IMG/VR virus record: IMGVR_UViG_3300008108_000158
Location: 1-37,075 of that record
Direction: 5' to 3' (one strand)
Source: a virus
Length of the DNA stretch: 37,075 bases
Shown here one piece after another: positions 22,774-32,299 of this stretch. Under the pieces are notes generated by a model, which searched no databases, was not told the origin of the DNA, and was given only the letters and a program-made list of their open reading frames with translations. The position numbers and the translations under genes were made by a program. Within the stretch, counting starts at the first letter, position 1, and every line of letters starts with the position of its first letter.

Positions 22774-24404
22774 TAAATCTTGGGACATATCATTATTTCA
22801 GGTGGTATAAATCACCAGATGAAATTGAAACTGATTTAATAACCAATCTTTTTCAATTTGACATCATATTGACAGGATATGTTTCTGTTGAAATATATAA
22901 TGCAAAATCAGGTGCATCATTTACTGGTTTTCAAACATCACATTTATGGTCATATAATGGACAAAACATAAAATCCACCAGAATCACATTCAATATGCAG
23001 AATGGGGTTCCGTATTATATGGTTGTTGATGATGAATTTTATTCAAACATTTTCATGAAAACTTCATGTGGTGAAATTCTTTCCACATCAAATTCATGTG
23101 CCAATATATACCATGATTGGATTGGGCAGGATCCATTGCCTGTATCATTGTATGAAACCATACAACTGGAACCATCATATTCTGAAGAAACTGTTTCTGT
23201 TGTTGGATTGTACGGTGAAATCAAAAAAACTGTAACACAAAAAATCAGGCACCGGATGAAATTCATTTCTGGAATGGGAATGATAAATATGTTGAATGGT
23301 GTTAAAAATAATGATACAAATACAATTAATGGTGTTTCAATTAAAAATATTGAATATGAAATTGAAGAAACATCAAATGAAGATTATGCAACATTTACTT
23401 TATCATATGAACTGGTTGAACAGTTTGAAAATGCAAATGATTGTTGTGAAATAATAAACATTGATGATATATTATCACCGGAAAACACTGGTGGTTCATG
23501 CACTGGATTCAGTGCGACAATCACAGAATCAAATGGAACATTATCAGTTAACATATTGAATCCACCAACAGGAACACCAACATATAAATGGTATTTAAAT
23601 GGTGGATATTTTTCAGGTGCAAATTCTGTTTCAATAACTGATGCAGGTGATTACAGGGTTGATATTAAGGTTGCAGATTGTAAAACATCTGCATTTTATT
23701 ACATTTCAGATCCATGTTCATCATTTTCAATTGATTTGTATACAACAGGAAATGAAATAAATGGTGATTTAAATAATCTTCCAGATGGTGAAACACCAGT
23801 TTATAATGTTGTTTTTGAAGGTGCAACTGTTGGAAGTGCATTGCCTTTTGCAGCAACAGAAACTGGAACATATTATGTTTATATCACAACAGAATCATGT
23901 AATGCTTCAAAAGGTATTTATGTAAAAATAGAAACTGAAGATTGTTCATTCACAGTTGATATTAATGAAGATGGTAATGAACTTGGTGCAATTACAGATG
24001 CATTATCACCAACATATTTTTGGGAAAAAGAAACAAAAGATGGAAGAATTCAGATTGGAACAACACCAATAATTACAATGAATGGAAAAGGAATATATTG
24101 GTTGACTGTAACAAATGGAACATGTACAAAAGAAACATATCTTTACAAAGAACCATCAACTGAAAATGTGGTTTGTGTTCTGGCAAAATCAACAGGATAT
24201 CAATTTGATGTTTTTGAAATTGATTTATCTTCAATAACACAACCGGCATTTGAACTGGAAGTTTTTGTGAATGGAGTAAAACAAACATATGTATCTTCAC
24301 CACCATCCGGAACAAATCAATATTCAATTTCAGCAACAAACAAACTGATTTTTAATCAATCATTACCTTTGAATAATGCAACAATTTTAATCAAACAAAA
24401 ATGA
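22770..24404 (+). CDS. Tail protein with three tandem Ig-like domains, 544 aa
   Basis: Residues 1-240 form a beta-rich N-terminal domain, probably for attachment to the tail (WIGQDPLPVSLYETIQL). Then come three similar modules of about 70 aa at roughly 246-312, 318-390 and 392-455. Each has a start like S-F-S-I/V, a central Y-x-W or Y-x-V strand, a G-x-Y-x-V/W strand and a closing Cys, which is the pattern of Ig-like/PKD folds that bind carbohydrate in phage virions. A C-terminal domain of about 90 aa follows. Overlap by 4 bases with neighbours on both sides shows one operon. Confidence 0.7.
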   Translation: MINLGTYHYFRWYKSPDEIETDLITNLFQFDIILTGYVSVEIYNAKSGASFTGFQTSHLWSYNGQNIKSTRITFNMQNGVPYYMVVDDEFYSNIFMKTSCGEILSTSNSCANIYHDWIGQDPLPVSLYETIQLEPSYSEETVSVVGLYGEIKKTVTQKIRHRMKFISGMGMINMLNGVKNNDTNTINGVSIKNIEYEIEETSNEDYATFTLSYELVEQFENANDCCEIINIDDILSPENTGGSCTGFSATITESNGTLSVNILNPPTGTPTYKWYLNGGYFSGANSVSITDAGDYRVDIKVADCKTSAFYYISDPCSSFSIDLYTTGNEINGDLNNLPDGETPVYNVVFEGATVGSALPFAATETGTYYVYITTESCNASKGIYVKIETEDCSFTVDINEDGNELGAITDALSPTYFWEKETKDGRIQIGTTPIITMNGKGIYWLTVTNGTCTKETYLYKEPSTENVVCVLAKSTGYQFDVFEIDLSSITQPAFELEVFVNGVKQTYVSSPPSGTNQYSISATNKLIFNQSLPLNNATILIKQK

Positions 24405-25873
24405 GAATATTATTTTTATTAACCTTTTTAGTTAATGTTTTTTCAGGATTTTCACAGGGAATTGAACCATATCAAATCCAATACAGTAAGTATAAAGGTG
24501 GATTTTTACAGGCAAAAATTCCAATATATGATGATTCTGAACAGGATACTGTATATTATTATGCACATGTAGATTCAATTGTTTCAGGGATGGTGATTGA
24601 TTCGGTGAAATATTTTTCAGATTCATTAAGAATTTACACAAATGATACAACATTTGTCACAGAAATTTTATCCAATCCAATTGATTCAATTAATTATCTG
24701 AATGATTCTTTGTATATATATACAACAGATCAAACATTTTCAACAGAAATAATTTCAGGTCAGGAATATGATTTGATTCCATATTCAATTGCCGGTGATA
24801 CGGTTGGTTTTATCCTTTATAATTCAATGGATACTGTTATGATTATGGCAGGTGATTCATTGATTAGTGGAAACATTTCAATTTTGGATGGTTATGGTAT
24901 TAATTCGATTTTGTCAGGTGATACACTTTATACAATTTCTGTTGATACTTCCAAAATTGCAACACAATATGATCTTTCAAATGTACAATCAACATTAACA
25001 TTTAATGATGGGAACACTGTTGATTTCACCACAACAGGGAATACAATTACTGCTGAAGTAAAATCATCATCAATCGGATCCAATGAAATACAATCAACAT
25101 CAGTGGTTGCAGGTAGTTATACAAATTCAAATATTACAGTTGATGCAGATGGAAGAATAACCAATGCATCAAATGGATCTGGTGGAACCATAACAGTAAC
25201 AGATGGGAATACAATTGATTTCACTTTAACAGGCACTAATTTAACCGGTGAAGTGAAATTAAATTCAATTGATTCAACACACTTAAAACCAAATTCTGTA
25301 AAATCTTCAGAATTAGAAAACACAGGAGTTATTGCCGGAACATATGATCACGCAACATTAATTATTGATGCAGATGGAAGAATTACAGATGCAGCAGAAC
25401 CATCATATACAATATTTGGTGCAAAAAGATTATTATCAGATGTTTCAACATCGTCAAGTGGATTTACAACATTAAATGATTTGAGTTTTCAAATAACACA
25501 GGCAGGTACATATGAAATCAGGGGTTTGTTGGCGTTCAGAACTGTTGCAACAACAACCGGTGTTATATTTGGACTATCTGCAACATCTGCAATGTCATTT
25601 GCAAATGGTTACATAATGGCATCGATTCAAAATAACAACACTGCTGAAAACAATACATTGGTTCGTTCAATCAATGCAATTGGAACAACACCAACACAAA
25701 CGATTACAACAAGTGGTGTAAATCCAACAAATTCAGATCATTTTTTAACATTCCATATAATTTTTACATCATCTGGATCAAACACTTTAAATTTTAATAT
25801 TGCTTCAGAAGTAAATGGATCACAAATAACAGTTGAAACAAATTCATATTATTTTACAACCAAAATCTGGTAA
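24401..25873 (+). CDS. Tail fibre-like protein with N-terminal signal peptide, 490 aa
   Basis: The N-terminus MRILFLLTFLVNVFSGFSQG is a typical Sec signal peptide, with cleavage likely near residue 18-20. That is unusual for a phage tail protein. The body is repetitive beta structure: VVAGSYTNSNITVDADGRIT at about 235 and a similar copy (IAGTYDHATLIIDADGRIT) at about 309, a repeat found in many phage fibres. The last 140 residues form a separate beta domain (QITQAGTYEIRGLLAFRT) that looks like a C1q/TNF-type or fibre-tip jelly roll. It starts within the preceding stop (ATGA). Either it is exported or the peptide is not processed. Confidence 0.7.
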   Translation: MRILFLLTFLVNVFSGFSQGIEPYQIQYSKYKGGFLQAKIPIYDDSEQDTVYYYAHVDSIVSGMVIDSVKYFSDSLRIYTNDTTFVTEILSNPIDSINYLNDSLYIYTTDQTFSTEIISGQEYDLIPYSIAGDTVGFILYNSMDTVMIMAGDSLISGNISILDGYGINSILSGDTLYTISVDTSKIATQYDLSNVQSTLTFNDGNTVDFTTTGNTITAEVKSSSIGSNEIQSTSVVAGSYTNSNITVDADGRITNASNGSGGTITVTDGNTIDFTLTGTNLTGEVKLNSIDSTHLKPNSVKSSELENTGVIAGTYDHATLIIDADGRITDAAEPSYTIFGAKRLLSDVSTSSSGFTTLNDLSFQITQAGTYEIRGLLAFRTVATTTGVIFGLSATSAMSFANGYIMASIQNNNTAENNTLVRSINAIGTTPTQTITTSGVNPTNSDHFLTFHIIFTSSGSNTLNFNIASEVNGSQITVETNSYYFTTKIW

Positions 25874-25874
25874 A

Positions 25875-28800
25875 ATGATCAAATATATTATTGCAATAAT
25901 TTTATTGGTTCCTTTTTTTGCAAATGCGCAAAACAAAATCATTATAAAGGTTCCATATCTTCCTGTATATCTTGGGGGTAATCCTGCACCGGCAATTGAT
26001 AGCACACAATTGATTGCAGGGTATGGTGTATTAATTAATGAATCACCTGCAAATACATGGACAATAAAAAGTGATACAAACAAAGTTGCAACACTTTATG
26101 ATTTGTCTTTGGTTGATCAATCATCAACAAATGAAATTCAGGTAATTGATACATTTCAAATCTTTAACATCAATCAATTAAGGTTATCAATATCACAGGA
26201 TAATCAACCGGCAAAAGTTGTTACATTGCCATCAGGTGGATCAACAGAAACAGTTTCAGAAGGATATGGTATTAATGTTTCACAGGTTGGAAACAATTAT
26301 ACTGTTGCAGTGGATACATTGCAAATTGCCACAACATATGATTTAACACTGGTTGATCAATCATCAATAAATGAATTACAAACACTTTCAAATTCTGGAA
26401 ATGTAAATACGCACACAATTACACTTTCAAATGGTGGTGGTAAATCAGTTTTAAAAGAAGGTGATAATATCACATTGACAACAAACATTGATACTGTAAC
26501 CATTTCAGCAAATTTACCGGCAGGTTCAATTGATGGTACAGGTTTGGCAACCAGACCGGCATTTTGGCAAGATGCAAATACACTTACATATGATAATGAA
26601 TTTGATTGGGACAATACCAATAAAAAATTGATTTTGGGAACAGGTTCTTCAAGACAATATAACAGATTTATTGCAACCGGAACACCGGCAAACAGTAATC
26701 CAATTGCAGTTTTTGAAAATAAATATACTGGTGTTGGAGCAACCAATGTTTCATTGTTTTTTGCAAATTCAACAAATTTGCAAACTGCTTTGAATGTTAA
26801 TGGAAGCACATCTTCAACTTTGTTAAATTATACATTAAATTCAGGAACAGGAAATGTGATTGAACAAAGTTATGTTACAGGTATCAATTCAGATGCATAT
26901 CATCAAGTTGGAAAATCTGGATCCGGTTTAATATGGAGTTATGGAATGAAACAATCATCTTCATATGCAGGAAGATTTACAATTAGTGAAGGTTCAGGTT
27001 TATCAAATACAACTGAAAGATTGTCAATTGGAATTGGTGGAATTGTTAGATTGAAATCATTAGATACTGATGCAACTGCACCTGTTACATCCGGAACCAC
27101 AAAGATGGTAATCAGTGATGCAAATGGTGATCTTTCATTCACAAATATTCCAACAGGTGGTGGTAGTGGAATTGATTCAACAAACATAATTGGTGGATGG
27201 GGAATTGATGCAGTTGAATCACCTGCAAACACATTTAATATCATTGCAGATACAACACAAGTTGCAACACTTTATGATTTAACTTTATTGGATCAATCAT
27301 CAACCAATGAATTACAAACACTTTCACATACAAATAATTCAACTTCACACACTGTTACACTTTCAAATTCTGGTGGATCATTAATATTAACAGAAGGAAC
27401 AAATGTGAATTTGTCTTCAGTTGGAAACAATGTTACAATTTCATCAACTGGAACAACCGAAACATTGAATGAAGGGTATGGAATAAATATAAATCAAACC
27501 GGAAATAATTACAATGTTTCAGTTGACACTTTACAAGTTTCAACACCATATGATTTATCATTGGTTGATCAATCTGCAACCAATGAATTGCAGACATTGA
27601 CAAATTCAAGTAATTCAACTTCACACACAGTTACATTATCAAATTCAGGTGGTAATGTAACATTTACAGAAGGTGCAAATATCACATTAACAACTGCCGG
27701 TAATAATGTCACAATTGCAGCAACATCAACAATTGGTTCTGCATCTGTATCAGAAGGATATGGAATTAATGTTGTCCAAAATGGAAGTGATTACAATGTT
27801 GCAGTTGATACAACACAGGTTGCAACACCATTTGATTTAACACAATTCATTACAGGTTCCGGAACATCAACCAGACCTGCATTTTGGACTGCATCAAAAA
27901 ATCTTTCTTCAGATGCTGAATTTGATTGGGATAATACCAATAAAATTCTGAAACTTGGAACTGGTGCAACCAATACTGCACAAAAACTTTTAATATCATC
28001 TGTTCCTGTTGGTACTGCAAATTTGGCATCATTTGAACATCGTGGAAATGGGACAAATGCCAATTTGTTAGATCTTCGGCATGTTGGAACATCTTCAGAA
28101 ATATCTTTAATTAGATCACAAGGATTTGGAACAAATGCAACTGTTTCTTTGCTTCAAAATAATGATACACAATTTGGATCATCCATATACAGGAATTTAA
28201 TAAATTCTTCATTTGGTGATGCATATTATGTTGCAGGAAGAAGTGGTGTTGCTAACTGGTCATTTGGTTTTAAACAATCAGATTCATATGGTGGAAAATT
28301 TACATTGTCATATTCCAATAATCTTTCTTCAACCAATGAAATGTTTTCAATGTCAACAGGTGGAATTGCCAGAATCAAATCATTACAAACTGGATTAACT
28401 GCACCATCAACATCCGGAACCACAAAAATGGTAATTACTGATGCAAACGGTGATCTTTCTTTTGCCAATTTGCCATCTTCACAATTGACAGGTACAGGAA
28501 GTGCAAATTATATGACATACTGGCAATCAACAACAAATCTTTCTTCAACTGCAATTTCATATGGAACAAATTTTGTTGGATTGGGGTTTGGTGTGGTACC
28601 ATCTTCAGTAACACATGCCATTCACATCAACAATGATGCATTGCGTTTGCAAGGTACTTCAACAATAATTGATAAATTCAATTCAGGTGGTGCATTAAAT
28701 TATGTATTATCTGGAACCGGTGGGAATGGTGTTGAATGGAAATCATTATCTTCACTTGGTGTCGATATGTCAACATCAAATGAAATTCAGAATTTTTCAT

Positions 28801-29783
28801 TTCAACCAAAAGTTGGATCATCAGTTGGTATTGCGGATGATCTTGGAAGTTCAACATATAAATTTACTGAAGGATCAAACATTTCATTAACCAGATCACC
28901 GGGAGGTCAGGAATTAATTATTGCTTCAACCGGTGGAACCACAGATTTAACATTCACCGGAACAACATCACCATACACATTGAATTCATCCAGTGGTTCA
29001 GATGTTACAATTACACAAGGCACAAATGTTTCATTAACAAGGGTTGCAAATGATTTACAGATTAATGCAGCAAATACAAATTTATCAGTAGGTGGTTCAA
29101 ATTCAACATACACTTTTAATTCTTCAACAGGTAATGATGTTACAATCACCGGATTTAATGGTGTTTTACTTGGTAGTTTAACTCCACAAAATTTAGATAT
29201 TGGATTAACTGGTAATGCATTGGCATTACATAATTTGCCAACAAATAACATTGGATTTGTAGTTAAAAATGCAACCGGTTCAAATTTTACAACCAGATTA
29301 ATTGATAGTGGGGAAGGTATCATTGTACAAAACGCAAATGGATCAACAACAAATCCAACAATTCATCAAAGAAATGCCAAATTATTAACATTATATAGTG
29401 ATGTTGCATCAACATATTCAAGTGCATCAACATTATCACAAAATTCAACAGGAAATATCAGAAATGGACAGGTGAATACTTTTACATATACCAGTTCACC
29501 TTTGGCAATAACAGTAAATGAAACAGGGACATATATTGTTAATTTTTCTGGAAATGTTAAAGCACAGTCAAGTGGTGGAAGTAATTATATTGCAATCCGG
29601 AAAAATGGGGTTATTGTTGCAGGTTCAAAAAGGTATGTTGAAAACACATTTTATCAAACTATTTCATATTCCAATTTTGCAATATCATGTTCTGCGAATG
29701 ATGTCATTGATGTATATGTTGATCCAGTTAGTTACAATACAATTGTTGCTGATTATCAATTGACATTTCAAAAGGATATATGA
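25875..29783 (+). CDS. Large repetitive fibre/adhesin-like protein with signal peptide, 1302 aa
   Basis: The longest gene. The ATG at 25875 gives MIKYIIAIILLVPFFANAQN, a clear signal peptide with ANA|Q cleavage as in Bacteroidota secreted proteins; an upstream ATG at 25833 only adds an implausible extension. The body is Ser/Thr/Asn/Gly-rich beta repeats: DQSSTNE or similar near residues 80, 160, 472 and 564, and a large block duplicated at a spacing of 440 aa (about 226-433 and 666-870), including RPAFW and TSGTTKMVI-DANGDLSF. The last ~105 residues (NETGTYIVNFSGNVKAQ) resemble a C1q/TNF-like tip. It could be a virion fibre or a secreted host-surface protein. Confidence 0.75.
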   Translation: MIKYIIAIILLVPFFANAQNKIIIKVPYLPVYLGGNPAPAIDSTQLIAGYGVLINESPANTWTIKSDTNKVATLYDLSLVDQSSTNEIQVIDTFQIFNINQLRLSISQDNQPAKVVTLPSGGSTETVSEGYGINVSQVGNNYTVAVDTLQIATTYDLTLVDQSSINELQTLSNSGNVNTHTITLSNGGGKSVLKEGDNITLTTNIDTVTISANLPAGSIDGTGLATRPAFWQDANTLTYDNEFDWDNTNKKLILGTGSSRQYNRFIATGTPANSNPIAVFENKYTGVGATNVSLFFANSTNLQTALNVNGSTSSTLLNYTLNSGTGNVIEQSYVTGINSDAYHQVGKSGSGLIWSYGMKQSSSYAGRFTISEGSGLSNTTERLSIGIGGIVRLKSLDTDATAPVTSGTTKMVISDANGDLSFTNIPTGGGSGIDSTNIIGGWGIDAVESPANTFNIIADTTQVATLYDLTLLDQSSTNELQTLSHTNNSTSHTVTLSNSGGSLILTEGTNVNLSSVGNNVTISSTGTTETLNEGYGININQTGNNYNVSVDTLQVSTPYDLSLVDQSATNELQTLTNSSNSTSHTVTLSNSGGNVTFTEGANITLTTAGNNVTIAATSTIGSASVSEGYGINVVQNGSDYNVAVDTTQVATPFDLTQFITGSGTSTRPAFWTASKNLSSDAEFDWDNTNKILKLGTGATNTAQKLLISSVPVGTANLASFEHRGNGTNANLLDLRHVGTSSEISLIRSQGFGTNATVSLLQNNDTQFGSSIYRNLINSSFGDAYYVAGRSGVANWSFGFKQSDSYGGKFTLSYSNNLSSTNEMFSMSTGGIARIKSLQTGLTAPSTSGTTKMVITDANGDLSFANLPSSQLTGTGSANYMTYWQSTTNLSSTAISYGTNFVGLGFGVVPSSVTHAIHINNDALRLQGTSTIIDKFNSGGALNYVLSGTGGNGVEWKSLSSLGVDMSTSNEIQNFSFQPKVGSSVGIADDLGSSTYKFTEGSNISLTRSPGGQELIIASTGGTTDLTFTGTTSPYTLNSSSGSDVTITQGTNVSLTRVANDLQINAANTNLSVGGSNSTYTFNSSTGNDVTITGFNGVLLGSLTPQNLDIGLTGNALALHNLPTNNIGFVVKNATGSNFTTRLIDSGEGIIVQNANGSTTNPTIHQRNAKLLTLYSDVASTYSSASTLSQNSTGNIRNGQVNTFTYTSSPLAITVNETGTYIVNFSGNVKAQSSGGSNYIAIRKNGVIVAGSKRYVENTFYQTISYSNFAISCSANDVIDVYVDPVSYNTIVADYQLTFQKDI
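26551..28463. repeat. Internal block duplication in the 1302-aa gene
   Basis: Sequence from about 26551 to 27140 is repeated, diverged, from about 27871 to 28463, with a constant offset of about 1320 bp (440 codons). Landmarks are the RPAFW and FDWDNTNK region at each start and the TCCGGAACCACAAA region at each end. It looks like an old in-frame duplication of a fibre module. Confidence 0.7.
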
Positions 29784-29823
29784 TTAATATACTGCAATTT
29801 ATTTATATGTAATCAATAGGATT

Positions 29824-29831
29824 TAAATTTG
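29824..29831 (+). promoter_or_regulatory. Promoter -7 element (TAAATTTG) at the appendage operon
   Basis: TAAATTTG matches TAnnTTTG in the 52-base gap between the long fibre gene and the gene at 29836. It ends only 4 bases before the ATG, so the mRNA should be leaderless or nearly so. A TTTA sits near the -33 position (29798-29801). Confidence 0.5.
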
Positions 29832-29835
29832 TCAC

Positions 29836-30189
29836 ATGATACAAATATTATCACTTCCAACATCCAATCAACATCCAATAATTCGTGGTGATTCATGGGG
29901 TGGATTGAATGCAACAATCAGCATTAATTTAATACCTGTTGATTTAACAGGTGCATCAATTCGGATTCATTTATATCATAATTGTGGATCAAAAATTGAA
30001 TTGTCAACAGGTGGAAATGGAATTACAATTACAGATGCAGTAAATGGTGTTTTTCAAATCAATTCAATATCCAGATTAGATTGGAAAGTTGGAAAACATG
30101 TTGGTGATGTTGAAGTTACATATCAAAACAATAACAGGATTACATATATGCAGTTACATATAAACGTAACTGATGATATTACAAAATGA
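29836..30189 (+). CDS. Baseplate upper protein-like domain protein (BppU N-terminus-like), 117 aa
   Basis: A 117-aa beta-rich protein with IIRGDSWGGLNATISINLIP, VDLTGASIRIHLYH, IELSTGGNGITITDAVNGVF and a closing strand ending in VTDDITK. The sequence LTGA-x-I, GITITDA-x-x-G-V-F and W-x-x-G fits the immunoglobulin-like N-terminal domain of BppU-type baseplate proteins, which link receptor-binding proteins to the tail. It is the first gene of the appendage operon and overlaps the next by 4 bases. Confidence 0.65.
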   Translation: MIQILSLPTSNQHPIIRGDSWGGLNATISINLIPVDLTGASIRIHLYHNCGSKIELSTGGNGITITDAVNGVFQINSISRLDWKVGKHVGDVEVTYQNNNRITYMQLHINVTDDITK

Positions 30190-31754
30190 CAGATATAAAT
30201 ATACAGGTTGAAGAACCAATAATTCAATTAAATGTAACACCAGAAGGTGATCATGTTGATATTGTTATTCAGGAACAAATCAATGATATATTAATTGAAT
30301 ATTCAGAATCAACATCTGGATTGTCTGCATACCAAATTGCATTGGAAAATGGATTTGTTGGGACAGAACAGGAATGGTTGGATTCTTTAAAAGGTGATGC
30401 AGGGGAAGATGCATTATGGAATTTTACAGGTGCATATAATATTGGCGAATCATATTCAGTTGGTGATGTTGCAACATATGCCGGATCAACATGGTATCGA
30501 ATTCATGCAAATGGTGGTAATGTAGGTGATACACCATCTGAAAATGCATTTTGGACATTGTTATCACAAAAGGGTGAACAGGGAATTCAAGGAATTCAGG
30601 GAATTCAAGGAATTCAAGGTGAAAAGGGTGATACAGGTGAAGGAATTGCAACCGGTGGATTAACAGGGCAGATATTAGCGAAACAAAGCAATACAGATTT
30701 TGATACAGTTTGGATTGATAATTATGCACCAAATATTGAACAATATGTAAAAAATGCAACAGGTTTACCTTTGTACAAAGGACAGGTTGTATATATTTCT
30801 GGCGCAACAGGTGATAATGCCACAGTTTCATTATCAATTGCAACGAATGAAGAACAATCATCAAAAACAATTGGATTACTAAAAACTGATATTGCAGTTG
30901 GTGAACATGGATATGTCATCACTGAAGGAATCATTGAAGGGATCAATACAAATGCAGGGAATGCAGGTGATTCAGTTTGGTTATCTGCAACTGTTGCAGG
31001 TGGAATTGTTTTTGGATTATCAAACAAACCAATTCAACCAAATCATTCTGTTTATCTTGGGGTTGTCATCAGGAAACAACAAAATAATGGCAAAATATAT
31101 GTGAAAGTTCAAAACGGTTTTGAATTGAATGAACTTCACAATTGTTTAATTACAAATCCAATAAATGGCAATGTTCTTAAATACAATGGATCATTATGGA
31201 TAAATTCATCATTAAATAAAAGTGATGTTGGTTTGTCCAATGTTGATAATGTTCAACAGATCCCATTATCACAAAAAGGTGCAATAAATGGTGTTGCAGA
31301 ATTGGATGCAAGTGGTAAAATTCCATCTTCACAATTACCATCATATGTTGATGATGTAATTGAATATCCAACATTTGCCAATTTTCCAGTAATTGGATCA
31401 TCTGGAATAATATACATTGCGATTGATACTGAATTAACATACAGATGGACTGGATCAATTTATGTTGAAATCAGTAAATCACTGGCAATTGGTGAAACTT
31501 CAAATACTGCATATCGTGGTGATCGTGGAAAAATTGCATATGATCATTCACAAACCACAGGTAATCCACATGGAACAATTATATCTGATATATCAGGATT
31601 GCAAAATATTCTGGACACAATACCAACTGAAACATCAGATTTAACAGAAAGCGCAAATCATAATTATGTAACTGATTCAGAAAAAACAACACTTCAGAAT
31701 TTAAATTCAATTATATTTGATGAATCAATCATAACTGCATTAATATTTGGATAA
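30186..31754 (+). CDS. Tail fibre with collagen-like and carbohydrate-binding-like segments, 522 aa
   Basis: Domains in order: an N-terminal strand-rich part; SAYQIALENGFVGTEQEWLD then LKGDAG (about 46-73), common in phage fibres; a carbohydrate-binding-like module (about 77-125, with GAYNIGESYSVGDVATYAG and STWYR); a collagen-like run of four G-I-Q triplets then GEKGDTGEG (133-153); a middle domain; DVGLSNVDNVQQIPLSQKGA and ELDASGKIPSSQLPSYVDDV (about 345-400); and AYRGDRGKIAYDHSQTTGNP near 440. These are standard building blocks of receptor-binding tail fibres. The collagen-like part would form a trimeric stalk. Probably the main host-recognition fibre. Confidence 0.8.
   Translation: MTDINIQVEEPIIQLNVTPEGDHVDIVIQEQINDILIEYSESTSGLSAYQIALENGFVGTEQEWLDSLKGDAGEDALWNFTGAYNIGESYSVGDVATYAGSTWYRIHANGGNVGDTPSENAFWTLLSQKGEQGIQGIQGIQGIQGEKGDTGEGIATGGLTGQILAKQSNTDFDTVWIDNYAPNIEQYVKNATGLPLYKGQVVYISGATGDNATVSLSIATNEEQSSKTIGLLKTDIAVGEHGYVITEGIIEGINTNAGNAGDSVWLSATVAGGIVFGLSNKPIQPNHSVYLGVVIRKQQNNGKIYVKVQNGFELNELHNCLITNPINGNVLKYNGSLWINSSLNKSDVGLSNVDNVQQIPLSQKGAINGVAELDASGKIPSSQLPSYVDDVIEYPTFANFPVIGSSGIIYIAIDTELTYRWTGSIYVEISKSLAIGETSNTAYRGDRGKIAYDHSQTTGNPHGTIISDISGLQNILDTIPTETSDLTESANHNYVTDSEKTTLQNLNSIIFDESIITALIFG
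30582..30617. repeat. Four 9-bp tandem repeats encoding G-I-Q
   Basis: GGAATTCAA, GGAATTCAG, GGAATTCAA and GGAATTCAA follow each other in frame and give the collagen-like triplets. Such repeats can change number by slippage and so change stalk length. Confidence 0.85.
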
Positions 31755-32297
31755 ATGAAAGATTTTTTAATTACAAATTATAAATTTAATAAAGGGGTTG
31801 TTGGATCCGGATACATTCAAATATTTGAAGATGATTTCAGAATTGACCGGTTGATTTCTGTAATTAACCAAACAAAAGGTATTGTTCTTTATGCAACCGG
31901 TTCACCGACATTGAAATTTGATTCAATTATTGATAACAAAGTTTTTTTTGGAATTGATACTTCATCAATGGATAACACTGATGTGTTGCAGGTGGTTTAT
32001 AATTCATCAAATGCTTTGGCAGTAATTGCAGAAAATACAGATGAAAACATTGCACAATTAAGGCAATTAAATAGAATTTTATATAATAATGCAAATGCAC
32101 ATTATGCTGAAACAAACGCACAAAGGGTTTATATTACAGGTACAGGTGCAGCAGTTTCAGTTGTAGTTCAGGGTTCAACTGCATTACCAACACCAGTTTC
32201 TTCATTTTTGGGATTAACATATGAAGGATACATATGGAATCATTTTGGTTATTTATCAAACATTTCATATCGTTTATTGCGAAACAATATAATTTAA
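31755..32297 (+). CDS. Tail appendage protein of unknown function, 180 aa
   Basis: Starts MKDFLITNYKFNKGVVGSGY directly after the fibre stop. The N-terminal half is beta-rich and the second half has a helix (DENIAQLRQLNRILYNNANA) followed by strands. It looks like a small virion appendage or a fibre chaperone/adaptor. It is part of the same operon, but no family is recognised. Confidence 0.6.
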   Translation: MKDFLITNYKFNKGVVGSGYIQIFEDDFRIDRLISVINQTKGIVLYATGSPTLKFDSIIDNKVFFGIDTSSMDNTDVLQVVYNSSNALAVIAENTDENIAQLRQLNRILYNNANAHYAETNAQRVYITGTGAAVSVVVQGSTALPTPVSSFLGLTYEGYIWNHFGYLSNISYRLLRNNII

Positions 32298-32299
32298 AT

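Noticed and set aside
27791-28063. Minus-strand frames across the fibre genes
   Set aside because: All are antisense to continuous repetitive fibre genes and lack leaders, promoters or gene-like spacing.
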